From the NCBI RefSeq assembly GCF_014174515.1, contig NZ_JACJUG010000033.1, positions 1-44,038 of the forward strand: DNA of 44,038 nt, written 5' to 3'. This stretch comes from Mitsuaria sp. WAJ17. Its GTDB lineage: Bacteria; Pseudomonadota; Gammaproteobacteria; Burkholderiales; Burkholderiaceae_C. This document shows, in pieces, positions 8,125-16,884 of this stretch. The notes beneath the pieces were generated by a model. That model had not been told where the DNA came from, did not search any database, and saw only the letters and a program-made list of their open reading frames with translations. The stretch's first letter is position 1, and each line of letters opens with the position of its first letter. A program made the translations under genes and the position numbers.

Positions 8125-9592
8125 ATGGTCGTTGAGCAGAGTTTGTCACCGTCCGTCGGGGAGTTGCGTGCCGTCCTTGAGCATGCGCCAGTGGGTGTGC
8201 TGGTGGTGAGCCGCCCCCCCCGCCCTCATCCTCTACACCAATGTCACGCTGGCACGGATGCTGGGCTACGAGCCCGTCTCACTGATCGGCCAGCCCCTGG
8301 AGCAGCTGCTGCCGGAGGCCGCACGGTCACATCACGACGGCTGGATGGCCGAGTTCTTCGCCGACCCGCGCCAGCGCCGCATGGGCGCCGGGCGCGAGCT
8401 GTTCGCGCAGCACCGCGAGGGTCACGCCGTGCCGGTGGAAATCGCGCTGGCGCCCATGCAGCTGGATGGTCAGCTCTGCGCAGCGGCCTACATCTCCGAT
8501 CTCTCACTGCGGCGCCAGATGCAGCGCCAGTTCGAGCAGGTCTTCGCGGCCATGCCGCAGGGCCTGCTCATCGTCGATGAGCAGGGTCGCATCAAGCTCA
8601 GCAATCCCGCGCTGGATGCGCAGTTCGGCTATGCGGCCGGCGACCTGCTGGGCCAGCCGCTGGAAGTCCTGCTGCCGCAGCGCTACCGGGCCGGTCATGT
8701 GCATCATCGCGACGGCTACGCCCGGCAGCCAACGCAGCGCTGGATGGGCGCGGGCCGCGATCTCACGGCCCTGCACAAGTCGGGGCAGGAGTTCCCGGTA
8801 GAGATCGCGCTGGCCATGCTGGACATGCACGACGGTCGCCAGGCCCTGGCCATGGTCAGCGACATCTCGCTGCGCAAGAAGGCCGAGGCGGCCCTGCAGC
8901 AGACCAATGCCCAGCTGGAGGAGTTCACCTACGTGGCCTCGCACGACCTGCGCTCTCCCCTGCGCGGCATCGGCGACCTGCTCAGCTGGATCCGCGAGGA
9001 CCTGCCCGAGTCGGCCCTGACGCCCGCGGTGCAGCAGAATTTCGAGCGCGCCACCACCCGCATCGAGCGGGCCGAACGCATGATCGACGACCTGCTGGAC
9101 TACGCACGCGCCGGCCAGCGCGACCAGCGGTTCGAGGCGGTGGATCCCAAGCTGCTGGTCGAGGAAGTCCTGTCGCTGGTGCACATTCCGCCGGACTTCC
9201 ACGTGGAGGTGGACGTCCAAGGGCAGCCCTTCACGACCCCGCGCGTGCCGCTGAGCCTCAGCCTGCGCAACCTCGTGAGCAATGCCGTCAAGCACCACGG
9301 CGGGACGAAGGGCCGCATCCTCATCCAGATGCGAGAGGAGGGCCGCTTCAACGTCTTCAGCATCGAGGACGACGGCCAGGGCATCCCCCCCGGGGCCGAT
9401 GAACGGATCTTCAAGCTCTTCCATCGCGCCAACACCACGACGGCAGGGCACGGCGTCGGGCTGGCGGTGACGCGACGCATGATCAACGCCCACGGCGGCA
9501 CCATTGTCACCAGCCGGCAGGGCCTGCTCGGCGGCGCCTGCTTCCGTGTCCATTGGCCCCGCATCGTCATGAAGGAGGTCGACGATGACTAA
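8125..9592 (+). CDS. PAS-PAS sensor histidine kinase, interrupted by a +1 frameshift
   Basis: The frame from ATG 8125 (AGGGAGC upstream) reads MVVEQ...APVGVLVVSRPP, then breaks at a run of eight C (8214-8221). Removing one C joins it exactly to the downstream frame, ALILYTNVTLARMLGYEP, giving a 488-residue protein. Two PAS domains (about 15-130 and 140-255) are followed by a dimerisation/phosphoacceptor helix with H273 in YVASHDLRSPLRG. The ATPase domain keeps its N box (NLVSNAVKHHGG), G1 (IEDDGQGIP) and G2 (HGVGLAV). No transmembrane segment is seen, so it should be a cytoplasmic sensor; SHDLRSPL resembles phytochrome-type kinases. It overlaps the next response regulator by 8 bases. As given the gene is broken; a miscounted homopolymer or phase variation are both possible. 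Confidence 0.85.
8214..8221 (+). repeat. Eight-C homopolymer at the kinase frameshift
   Basis: Eight consecutive C inside the first PAS domain. Seven C restores the reading frame with an ordinary PAS sequence on both sides, which places the indel within this tract. Confidence 0.8.
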
Positions 9593-10040
9593 CGCCGACA
9601 ATACTCAGCAACTCCCGACCATCGCCCCCTTCAGTGTGCTGCTCGTGGACGACGACGACGTGGCCACCGAAGGCGTGCTTCGCAGCTTCAAGAAGCTGAG
9701 CATCCACTGCAACACCGTCATCGCCGAGGACGGCCTCGTGGCCCTGGAGATCCTGCGCAACCAGCATCCCACGCGGCGCCTGAGCAGCCCCTTCCTCGTG
9801 CTGCTGGACTTGAACATGCCGCGCATGGACGGCTTCCAGTTTCTGGAGGTCTTGCGCAAGGACCCGGTACTGAAGCGGACCGTGGTCTTTGTGCTGACCA
9901 CATCGGCCCGAGACGCCGACCGCGCCCGCGCCTACAACGAGAACGTGGCCGGCTTCATGGTGAAGTCGGCCGTGGGCCCGCAGTTCGCGCTGCTGGCCAG
10001 CTTCCTCGACAAGTACTCCGCCTCGGTCTGCCTGCCCTGA
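9585..10040 (+). CDS. Single-domain response regulator (Rcp1-like receiver)
   Basis: 151 residues, a stand-alone receiver with no output domain. The acidic pocket is in VLLVDDDDVATEG, the phosphoacceptor is D75 in LVLLDLNMPRMDG, the switch Thr is in VFVLTTSARD and the conserved Lys is in GFMVKSA. Receivers with this long beta4-alpha4 region usually pair with PAS- or phytochrome-type kinases. Here it overlaps the kinase stop by 8 bases (ATGACTAA), so it is very probably that kinase's partner, acting through protein contact or as a relay to the next gene. Confidence 0.93.
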   Translation: MTNADNTQQLPTIAPFSVLLVDDDDVATEGVLRSFKKLSIHCNTVIAEDGLVALEILRNQHPTRRLSSPFLVLLDLNMPRMDGFQFLEVLRKDPVLKRTVVFVLTTSARDADRARAYNENVAGFMVKSAVGPQFALLASFLDKYSASVCLP

Positions 10041-10053
10041 CCCGGAGCCTCAC

Positions 10054-11802
10054 ATGGAAGCGCTGAGCAGTTCCGAGAGCGGTGAGATCTACGCCCTGCT
10101 GGTCGATGACGACGACGTTGACCGCGAACGCCTGGCGCGCATGCTCAAGCGCTACAAGAGGCCCATCCACATTGCCGAAGCCTCGTCCAAGTCTGGCGCC
10201 CTGGCCGAGCTGCGCGAGCGCAAGGTGCGCTTCTCCTTCATCTTCCTGGACTTCAAGCTGGACGACGGCGACGGCCGCGATCTGCTGCCCGACATCTGGG
10301 AAAGCGTGGGCGCCGACTGCGTGGTCGTGGCGGTCACGGGCGGCGGAAGCGAAAAGACCGCGGCGGACGCCATCAAGCTGGGCATCCGCGAGTACCTCTC
10401 AAAGGTGGACCTCTCCACCGACAAGGTCAGCAGCGCGATCGACGAGGGCCTCAAGTGGATCCAGGTGCAGGCGCGGCTGCGCCAGGCCGAGCAGGACCTG
10501 CTGCACAAGAGCCTGCACGACGCGCTGACCGACCTGCCCAACCGCCATGTGTTCTTCGACCGCCTGGAGCAGTTCTGCATGATCCACCGGCGCAAGGTCG
10601 ATCCCTTCGCGGTGTTGATGCTCGACCTGGACCGATTCAAGGAGGTCAACGACATGCGCGGCCATGTCGTCGGGGACCGGCTGCTGGTGGAGGTCTCGCG
10701 CCGCCTGGCGGACAGCGTGCGCGAGGCCGACACCGTCGCGCGCCTGGGCGGCGATGAATTCGCCATGATCCTGCACGGCGTGCATTCGCTGGAAGTGGCC
10801 CAGGCCATGGCGCAGAAGGTGGTGAAGCTGCTGGAACAGCCCTTTGTGCTAGGGCCGGACGTGCTTCGCGTCGGCGCCTCGGCGGGCATCGCCCTGTGCC
10901 CGCAGCACGGCCAGGATCCCAACACCCTGCTGAGCCGCGCTGACAACGCCATGTACCGCGCCAAGAAGGGCGTCGAGAAGGCCGTCATCTACGACGACCT
11001 GGAGCCCAAGAGCAGCAACTTCACCGATCGCCTGATGCTGCTGGGCGACCTGGAGCTGGCCCTGGACCGTGGCGAGCTGGACTGGCACTGGCAGCCCAAG
11101 ATCGACCTGCGCGATGGGCGCATCCTCGGCTTCGAGGTGCTGGCGCGCTGGCAGCACCGCAAGTTCGGCAATGTGCCGCCGGACGTGTTCATCGCGGCCG
11201 TCGAACCTTCCCCTCTGCTGCCGCGCTTCACCCTGGAGACCTTCAACCGCGTGCTGGGCCAACTGCACCGGCTGCCTGCCCGCCCTGAGGAGGCGCATGT
11301 GGCGATCAACATCTCGGCGCGCATCCTGGAGTACCCGGACTTCGTCGATCAGCTTCTGGCCGTACTGAGGGAGTACACCGTGAAGCCCCAGCAGCTGACG
11401 CTGGAGCTCACCGAGACCGCGCTGATCGCCAACCCGGTGCAGGCGCGCCGGGTGATCGATGCGCTGGCGGCGGAGGGCATCGAGCTGTCCATCGACGACT
11501 TCGGCGCCGGCTTCACCTCCTTCGGCTATCTGCGCGAATTCGCCGTCAAGGAGATCAAGATCGACAAGTCCTACATCATCACGCTGGGCCAGAGCCAGTT
11601 CGACCTGTCCCTGGTTACCAGCCTGGTGGTGTTCTGCCGCTCCCTTGACATCGGCCTGGTGGCCGAGGGCGTGGAGACGACGGACTGCTGGCAGCGCCTG
11701 CTGGACTTGGGCTGCCACTGCGGCCAGGGCTATGGCATCAGCCGGCCCATGCCCTTCGACGACCTGACGGCCTGGCTGGAGCAATGGCGGCAGCGCCACT
11801 GA
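10054..11802 (+). CDS. Receiver-GGDEF-EAL cyclic-di-GMP regulator
   Basis: 582 residues, 13 bases after the preceding receiver. Order: receiver (about 10-130; VDDDDVDRERL, FLDFKLDDGDG with the phosphoacceptor Asp, SKVD Lys), GGDEF (about 160-320; intact GGDEF at 232-236, with READ five residues before it as an RxxD inhibitory site), then EAL (about 335-575). The EAL signature reads EVL, a common active variant, and the other catalytic blocks are kept: NISARIL, ELTETALI, DDFGAGFTSFGYL, KIDKSYI and AEGVETT. Both synthesis and hydrolysis of cyclic-di-GMP therefore look possible, gated by phosphorylation from the upstream kinase. The product should be soluble. Confidence 0.95.
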   Translation: MEALSSSESGEIYALLVDDDDVDRERLARMLKRYKRPIHIAEASSKSGALAELRERKVRFSFIFLDFKLDDGDGRDLLPDIWESVGADCVVVAVTGGGSEKTAADAIKLGIREYLSKVDLSTDKVSSAIDEGLKWIQVQARLRQAEQDLLHKSLHDALTDLPNRHVFFDRLEQFCMIHRRKVDPFAVLMLDLDRFKEVNDMRGHVVGDRLLVEVSRRLADSVREADTVARLGGDEFAMILHGVHSLEVAQAMAQKVVKLLEQPFVLGPDVLRVGASAGIALCPQHGQDPNTLLSRADNAMYRAKKGVEKAVIYDDLEPKSSNFTDRLMLLGDLELALDRGELDWHWQPKIDLRDGRILGFEVLARWQHRKFGNVPPDVFIAAVEPSPLLPRFTLETFNRVLGQLHRLPARPEEAHVAINISARILEYPDFVDQLLAVLREYTVKPQQLTLELTETALIANPVQARRVIDALAAEGIELSIDDFGAGFTSFGYLREFAVKEIKIDKSYIITLGQSQFDLSLVTSLVVFCRSLDIGLVAEGVETTDCWQRLLDLGCHCGQGYGISRPMPFDDLTAWLEQWRQRH

Positions 11803-11828
11803 GCCGCGGCGGCGCGCACGGGCTCAGT
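11798..11828. terminator. Convergent-gene hairpin containing both stop codons
   Basis: ACTGAGCC (11798-11805) pairs with GGCTCAGT (11821-11828). The stop of the receiver-GGDEF-EAL gene (11800-11802) lies in one arm and that of the DUF427 gene (11824-11826) in the other. No T-run is present. It may end or protect both transcripts. Confidence 0.4.
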
Positions 11829-12102
11829 CCGTGATCTGCACGCCCTTCCAGAAGGCCACGCGGCCCTTGATGGCGGCAAAGGCCTCGGTGGGCTCGGCGT
11901 AGAACCACACGGCGTCCGGATTGAACTCGCCGTTGACCAGCAGGCTCAGGTATTGAGCCTGGCCCTTCTCGCTGCTGCTGCGGTGGTTGCTGAAGCTGGT
12001 GTACGTCTTGTTCAGCGAGGCCTCGGGGAAGTAGTGGTTGCCGTCCACCAGCACGGTGTCGTTGCTCTCGGCGAGGATCACGCCGTTCCAGATGGCTTTC
12101 AT
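11824..12102 (-). CDS. DUF427 domain-containing protein
   Basis: 92 residues from ATG 12102, with GGGAGCC upstream. It matches the small DUF427 fold: MKAIWNGVILAES, VEVDGNHYFP-like VLVDGNHYFPEASL, TYTSFSNHRSS, YLSLLVNGE and the ending FYAEPTEAFAAIKGRVAFWKGV. The family is widespread but has no agreed biochemical role. Another 23 open codons upstream do not look like the family. It is divergent from a small unknown gene at 12180, and ACTATA at 12133-12138 (TATAGT on this strand) could be its -10 element. Confidence 0.9.
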   Translation of the reverse strand: MKAIWNGVILAESNDTVLVDGNHYFPEASLNKTYTSFSNHRSSSEKGQAQYLSLLVNGEFNPDAVWFYAEPTEAFAAIKGRVAFWKGVQITD

Positions 12103-12179
12103 GGCCAGGGCTCCCGAATTGAAGATGCCGCGACTATAGGCTGCGGCCGAAGCGCCGCGCAGCGCCGACAATCGCAGGC

Positions 12180-12449
12180 ATGTACCAGCCCCTCAAACGC
12201 TTCCAGACCTACCGCGGCAAGGACATCCGCATCACCAGCGGCAGCGCCCGCGACCTGCCGCCCGGCAGCTTCGCGGTGCTGGCCATCGGGGGCGGCGCCG
12301 AAGGCTGGGGCCTGGCCCACATCGGCCCCGATGGTGACGCGGCGGACCTCGGCGGCGAGTACTACTTCGCCACGGCCGAGGAGGCCCTGGACTTCCTGCA
12401 CCAGCTGATCGACCTGATGCTGGACGGCGGCGAGCCCGAGGAGTGCTGA
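12180..12449 (+). CDS. Hypothetical protein (89 aa)
   Basis: Not recognised. It starts MYQPLKRFQTYRGKDI and ends with a very acidic tail (LDGGEPEEC). It has a glycine-rich middle (LAIGGGAEGWGLAHIG) and a helical segment FATAEEALDFLHQLIDLML; it is soluble with no signal peptide. It is a stand-alone gene between the divergent DUF427 gene and the convergent GDYxxLxY gene. Codon use is typical of the window, so it is probably a real gene. Confidence 0.65.
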   Translation: MYQPLKRFQTYRGKDIRITSGSARDLPPGSFAVLAIGGGAEGWGLAHIGPDGDAADLGGEYYFATAEEALDFLHQLIDLMLDGGEPEEC

Positions 12450-12461
12450 CAGCTGCTCCTC
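12438..12461. terminator. Inverted repeat between convergent stops
   Basis: GAGGAG (12438-12443) and CTCCTC (12456-12461) flank the stop of the 89-residue gene (12447-12449) and reach into the stop of the GDYxxLxY gene (12460-12462). The stem is short and has no T-run. Confidence 0.3.
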
Positions 12462-14076
12462 AGGGCAGCCGGCGCAGGTTCCTGTCGGCCAGGCCCACGA
12501 GGAGGGCGCGACCATCGGGCAGCACGCGGAACTCACCATAGGCTGCGGCCCGGAACAACGGCTCCTGGCCTTCCTGGAAGTACCAGGCATCGCTGACCAG
12601 GGTCCACTGGCCGTTGACCGGGCTCAGGGCCAACAGCTGGCTGCCGGCCGCCGGCGCTTCCTGCGGCGCCAGCAGGCGCACCTCGGTCAGCACGCCGCGA
12701 GCGTCCAGCTGAGCCTCCAGGCGGGGCCGCGCACGCCAGGGGCCGGCGAGCTCGGCCACGGGAGGCAGGGTCGGCAGGGCAAAGTTGAGGCGCATGTAGT
12801 CACCCTGGATCAGCGACCGGGGGTCCACGGGAGCCAGCTTCACGAAGACCGGCCGCCCCTGTGCGATGAGCTGCTCCTTCTGCCAGACCAGGGCGTTGAC
12901 CAGGCCCAGGCTCAGCAGGCCGCACAAGGGAATGGTCCAGCGAGCCGCACCGCTCGGCATCTCGAAGCCGGCCGGTCTCGGGCGGCGCCCGGTCGTCAGC
13001 CACAGCCAGGCGCCCAGCGCGGCGCCCGAGGCCGCGAGGATCAGGGCCTTGTCGGCCAACGGCACATCCAGCCGGTAGTAGAAGCTGCCCAGCACCCACA
13101 GGGCCACGCCGGCCGCACTGAGGGCCAGCACGCGCCGACCGCGAACCAGGGCCAGGCTGAGAATCAGCAGGCAGGCACCCAGCGCCGGCAGTACGAAGGC
13201 CAGGGCGGCCAGCAGCAGGCCGGGCAAAAGCAGACGCAGTTGGCGCAGGGCCGGCCAGGCGCGCGGCAGGGCCAGCAGACCCAGCACGGCGGCCAGCACC
13301 GACAGCGTGGCCGGCCCCATCCGCCCCGAGGCCCACAGATGCGCGCCGAAGACCGCATGCAGCTCCCGGGCAAGACCTGACCCCAGTGCCCCACCCATCA
13401 GGAACGTGGGGCCGGACAGCCAAACCAGGACCGGCAGCAGGCCCAGGCCCCAGCCCTGGATCACGGGCTCTGCCAAGGCCGCCGAGGCAGCGCCCGAGGC
13501 GCGCAGCCCCTGTGCATGAAGCCAGGCCTGGGCGAGGCCCCACAGTCCCAGGCTGAGATAGACCGACCACCACAGCGGCGCGAGGTCGCTCGCGACCCAG
13601 TGCGGCCCCTGCACCAGCGCCATGCAGAGCCAGGCGCCCGCCATGCCCAGGATGAGGCGCAGCCAGTGCCGCGGCAGGGCCAGCACCAGGCCCGCACAGA
13701 TGAGCAGGCCCAGGGCCGGCGCCGCGCGATGGGGCAGGTCGCGGCCCAGCGCATAGCCCAGGCTGCCCAGGCCCAGCATCAGCAGGGGCAGGGCCAGTTG
13801 CTCCAGGAAGCGACCTGCGCTGCCGGCGCGCAAAAGGCCCACGCTGGCGGCCAGCAGCACCAGGCCGGTCACGTAGGCTGTGGGGCCATGCTCCCAGGCC
13901 CGGCCCAGCAGCAGGGCCAGGAAGATCAGGAAGGGGATGACGGCCAGCCAGGCGCCCAGGGCCGTCAGCAGCTTCACCGGCCAGGGCCTGTCTGTCTTGG
14001 GCAGGCCGGCACCGGGCGGCAGCAGACCCTGCTGCTGTGCCTGCAGCATCCAGTCAGGCTGGGAGGGCGTGCTCAT
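12460..14076 (-). CDS. Polytopic membrane protein with C-terminal GDYxxLxY domain
   Basis: 538 residues. About twelve hydrophobic segments run from LLTALGAWLAVIPFLIFLALLL to near residue 400 and resemble DUF4401-type proteins. A soluble C-terminal part follows, with VFVKLAPVDPRSLIQGDYMRLNF, the GDYxxLxY signature. In relatives the GDYxxLxY protein is encoded beside a DUF2157 protein, as here (4-base ATGA overlap with the upstream gene), sometimes fused to DUF4401. The function of this membrane pair is unknown. The frame contains an in-frame copy of the short dispersed repeat (13370-13384), read as part of GSGLAR. Confidence 0.85.
   Translation of the reverse strand: MSTPSQPDWMLQAQQQGLLPPGAGLPKTDRPWPVKLLTALGAWLAVIPFLIFLALLLGRAWEHGPTAYVTGLVLLAASVGLLRAGSAGRFLEQLALPLLMLGLGSLGYALGRDLPHRAAPALGLLICAGLVLALPRHWLRLILGMAGAWLCMALVQGPHWVASDLAPLWWSVYLSLGLWGLAQAWLHAQGLRASGAASAALAEPVIQGWGLGLLPVLVWLSGPTFLMGGALGSGLARELHAVFGAHLWASGRMGPATLSVLAAVLGLLALPRAWPALRQLRLLLPGLLLAALAFVLPALGACLLILSLALVRGRRVLALSAAGVALWVLGSFYYRLDVPLADKALILAASGAALGAWLWLTTGRRPRPAGFEMPSGAARWTIPLCGLLSLGLVNALVWQKEQLIAQGRPVFVKLAPVDPRSLIQGDYMRLNFALPTLPPVAELAGPWRARPRLEAQLDARGVLTEVRLLAPQEAPAAGSQLLALSPVNGQWTLVSDAWYFQEGQEPLFRAAAYGEFRVLPDGRALLVGLADRNLRRLP
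13370..13384 (-). repeat. Short dispersed repeat GGGGTCAGGTCTTGC, copy 2
   Basis: A 15-base copy on the minus strand (GCAAGACCTGACCCC on the plus strand), inside the GDYxxLxY gene and in frame with it. Confidence 0.6.
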
Positions 14077-15044
14077 ACGGCGACCTCCTCAGTCCCGCCC
14101 TGCGCTCGCACGCGCCGCAGGATCAGCTGCACGCTGGCCGTCAGCAGGCCCGCGGCGACCAGGCCCAGCAGCAGCATGGCGCCGAGGGGCTCGCCGTGCT
14201 GTCCCTTGAGCATCAGCCGGCCCAGGCCGCTCAGCAGCAGGGTGTCCAGGGCCAGGGCCAGCGCGCTGAGGGCATAAACCTCACGCCAGCGCCAGGCCGC
14301 CACCAGGCCGCCGGCCAGCACCAGCAGGCCCAGCGGATACTGTGGCTGCACATGACTCGCGAACAGGCTGCCCAGCGCCGTGGCCGACAGCGCGACCACA
14401 CCCAGCAGCACCGCCGCCCGCCAGGCCCAGGGCTGCACGCCGGGCGTGGGCGGCTTGAGGGCCATGCCCGCGCACAGCAACGCGAAGGCCAGGAAGCCGC
14501 AGGCATGCACCCCCAGCGTGGCCGTCGAGGCCTGCCACTGGAAGCCAGCGTGCGTGTGGGTCCACAGGCTGATGCCGGTGACCACCACCATCACCCAGGG
14601 CGTCCAGACCAGCTCGCTGCGCGCCCCCCAGCACAGGGGCAGGGCCAGCGCGGCCCACAGGGCGAAGAGCTGCCAGGCATCGGCCCCCGTGGGATAGGTC
14701 TGGCCGAAGAGGGCCAGCAGGCCGCCCAGGCTCAGCAGGGCCAGCAGGCCGGCAGCACCGCGCCACACGGGCTGTGTCCAGGCCCCCAGCAGGGAGGCGG
14801 CCAGCAGGCCTTGCAACAGCAGGAAGCGGGTGCTGCGCGGCAGCTCGCCCCAGTTCGCGGCCACCCACATCATCGTGCCCAGGCCCAGCAGGCCGGCGGC
14901 CAGCGCGGCCGCGCCCAGGCGCAGGCGCCCCAGCACGTCGATCGGAGCCTGGCCCAGACCGCTGAGGGTCCACAGGCGCCGCGCGCGGGCCTCGTCCAGG
15001 CCCTGCTCGGCCGTCCAACGATACAGCTGCTCATGCAAACTCAT
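14073..15044 (-). CDS. DUF2157 domain-containing membrane protein
   Basis: 323 residues from ATG 15044, with GGAGGAC just upstream. A short cytoplasmic N-terminus (MSLHEQLYRWTAEQGLDEARARRLW) precedes the DUF2157 core, LRLGAAALAAGLLGLGTMMWVAANW, and about eight further membrane segments. Its stop overlaps the start of the GDYxxLxY gene (14073-14076), so the two subunits are probably made together. The long upstream extension of the open frame was rejected because the family begins near the chosen Met. Confidence 0.85.
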   Translation of the reverse strand: MSLHEQLYRWTAEQGLDEARARRLWTLSGLGQAPIDVLGRLRLGAAALAAGLLGLGTMMWVAANWGELPRSTRFLLLQGLLAASLLGAWTQPVWRGAAGLLALLSLGGLLALFGQTYPTGADAWQLFALWAALALPLCWGARSELVWTPWVMVVVTGISLWTHTHAGFQWQASTATLGVHACGFLAFALLCAGMALKPPTPGVQPWAWRAAVLLGVVALSATALGSLFASHVQPQYPLGLLVLAGGLVAAWRWREVYALSALALALDTLLLSGLGRLMLKGQHGEPLGAMLLLGLVAAGLLTASVQLILRRVRAQGGTEEVAV

Positions 15045-15216
15045 GCATGTCCTCCACGGCCGCCCCGCACCCCGCGAGGCCACGCTCGCCTCGCTCAAGG
15101 GCGAGGCGGTCCCGACGACGGGCGGGTGCAATGCCCGGCCCTGGCGGCCCCGCGACATGGGCGGGCCGGTGCGATGATAGCGAGCCAGCCGCCACCGCGG
15201 CCCCGCAGGAGACCCC

Positions 15217-15882
15217 ATGGGACAGATGATCGAATTCAAGCGCCCCGACGGCCAGCACAGCGCCGCCTACCTCGCCCCTGCCGCACCGGGGGCACCGGGG
15301 CTTGTGCTGATCCAGGAATGGTGGGGGCTCAACGACCATATCCGCGCGGTGGCCGACCGCTTCGCGGCTGCCGGCTTCGAGACCCTCGCGCCAGACCTCT
15401 ACCGCGGCCGCCTGGCCAGCAGTGCGGACAAAGCCAGCCACCTGATGAACGGACTGGACTTCCCTGATGCCACCCACCAGGACTTGCGCGGCGCGGTCCA
15501 GCACCTGGCTGCGGCGGGACGCAAGGTGGGCGCCCTGGGCTTCTGCATGGGCGGCGCGCTGACCGTCGCGGCCGCGGTGCACGTGCCCGAGCTCGACGCG
15601 GCCGTGTGCTTCTACGGCATTCCGCCCGCCGGCTTTGCCGACCCGGCCCGCATCCGCAAGCCCTTCCAGGGCCACTTCGCCACGCGGGACGACTGGTGCA
15701 CGCCCGCGGCAGCGGCACAGCTGGAGCAGGCCATGCGGACCGCCGGCCAGCAGCCCGAGTGTTTTCACTACGAGGCGGACCACGCCTTCTTCAACGAGGC
15801 ACGCCCGGAGGTGTTCGATGCCGCCGCCGCCACGCTGGCCTGGGAACGCAGCGTCGCGTTCCTGAAGCGGACGCTGGGCTGA
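15217..15882 (+). CDS. Dienelactone hydrolase family protein
   Basis: 221 residues, alpha/beta hydrolase fold. It begins MGQMIEFKRPDG with the family's N-terminal strand, then VLIQEWWGLNDHIRAVADRFA, LAPDLYRG, the nucleophile elbow GFCMGG with Cys110, an Asp in ATRDDWCTP (158/159) and His189 in EADHAFFNE. The Cys-Asp-His triad is complete. Family members hydrolyse carboxymethylenebutenolide or related lactones; the true substrate is unknown, since no catechol pathway genes lie nearby. It is soluble and cytoplasmic, divergent from the DUF2157 gene and convergent with mgsA. Confidence 0.92.
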   Translation: MGQMIEFKRPDGQHSAAYLAPAAPGAPGLVLIQEWWGLNDHIRAVADRFAAAGFETLAPDLYRGRLASSADKASHLMNGLDFPDATHQDLRGAVQHLAAAGRKVGALGFCMGGALTVAAAVHVPELDAAVCFYGIPPAGFADPARIRKPFQGHFATRDDWCTPAAAAQLEQAMRTAGQQPECFHYEADHAFFNEARPEVFDAAAATLAWERSVAFLKRTLG

Positions 15883-15888
15883 GCGAGG

Positions 15889-16278
15889 CTAGCGCGGCCC
15901 CAGTCGGTCCTGCAGCGCCTGCAGCATCAGCCGGGCGCTGGCCACATTGGTGGCACAGGGCACGTCGTGCACATCGCAGGCGCGGACCAGCGCGTTGATG
16001 TCCGGCTCGTGTGGCTGCGGGGTCATGGGGTCGCGCAGGAAGACCACGGCATCCACCTCGCCCACGGCCAGCCGCGCGCCGATCTGCAGGTCACCGCCCA
16101 GCGGGCCCGAGAGCAGACACTCGACCTGCAGGCCGCATTCGCCCTGCAGCCGGCCGCCCGTGGTGCCAGTGGCCATCAGCGTACAGCGGCCCAGCAGGCC
16201 GAGGAACTCCCCGGCCAGGGCCACCATCTCCTTTTTCCTGCCATCGTGGGCGATCAGGGCCAGCTTCATGCGGCCCAT
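15889..16278 (-). CDS. mgsA: Methylglyoxal synthase
   Basis: 129 residues from ATG 16278 (MGRMK); the Met at 16269 would give MKLALIAHDG and is equally possible. It converts dihydroxyacetone phosphate to methylglyoxal and phosphate, a bypass of lower glycolysis that relieves phosphate limitation. Catalytic positions known from E. coli MgsA are present: His11 (IAHDG), ATGTTGG for phosphate binding, Asp63 in SGPLGGDLQIG, and His90 and Asp93 in PHEPD. It is shorter than the E. coli protein at the N-terminus, which is common. The family ending is ATNVASA. Confidence 0.93.
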   Translation of the reverse strand: MGRMKLALIAHDGRKKEMVALAGEFLGLLGRCTLMATGTTGGRLQGECGLQVECLLSGPLGGDLQIGARLAVGEVDAVVFLRDPMTPQPHEPDINALVRACDVHDVPCATNVASARLMLQALQDRLGPR

Positions 16279-16293
16279 GATAGGGCGCCGCAG

Positions 16294-16692
16294 TTACAGC
16301 GAGATATCGAGAATGGTCTCGGGCACGTCTTCCAGCCAGGCCGAGAGCTGCTGCTGGACATGCTCCGGCGCGCAAGACTGGGGCAGGTACTCATCAGCAC
16401 CTTCGGCCAGGTCGATGACGATGTCCTCGAACTGGTCAGCGCCCAGCATCAGGATGCGCGTGCGCCAGAGGCTGGGGTCGGCCTTGATGCGGCGGCACAG
16501 CTCCATGCCGTCGATGGGGCCGGGCATGAAACGGTCCAGCACCACGGCGTCCGGGCGGCAGCTGCGCGCCAGGATCTCGCCGGTGGCGGCGTCGGCGCAT
16601 TCCAGGATGTCAACATCCTCGGCTTCGAGGCGGGCTCGCAGGAAGCTGCGAATATCTGTCCGGGACTCAATGAGCAACAACTGCTTGCGCAT
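16294..16692 (-). CDS. Degenerate stand-alone receiver protein
   Basis: 132 residues from ATG 16692. It has a CheY-like fold, with phosphoacceptor D53 in DAVVLDRFMPG and a GADEYL segment. Two usual features are altered: the beta1 acidic pair reads LLLIES rather than DD or ED, and the conserved Lys of the KPF loop is missing (YLPQSCAP). It may therefore signal without normal phosphorylation. It is a close paralogue of the receiver at 16885-17325; the LECADAATGEILA segment is identical in the two. The gap upstream (16693-16884) should hold its promoter. Confidence 0.8.
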   Translation of the reverse strand: MRKQLLLIESRTDIRSFLRARLEAEDVDILECADAATGEILARSCRPDAVVLDRFMPGPIDGMELCRRIKADPSLWRTRILMLGADQFEDIVIDLAEGADEYLPQSCAPEHVQQQLSAWLEDVPETILDISL

Positions 16693-16816
16693 CACGCACC
16701 TTTCAAGCGGGGTGGCTGGAATGAGACGGGGCGAAGCGTCGCAAAGCTCGCAGAGGCTGACCAAGGGGTTAATCCTGACGCGGACTTGATCCCGGCACCA
16801 GATGGCCCCGGGGCGC

Positions 16817-16826
16817 GACATATGTC
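16817..16826. promoter_or_regulatory. Palindrome between the two receiver genes
   Basis: GACATATGTC is a perfect 10-base palindrome about 125 bases upstream of the degenerate receiver's start. It may be an operator, but such palindromes are short enough to occur by chance. Confidence 0.25.
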
Positions 16827-16884
16827 ACGAATGAGGCGCTCGGTATTTGCCCGAGGCCTGACCCTGCGGGCCGGCCGGCGGGAC

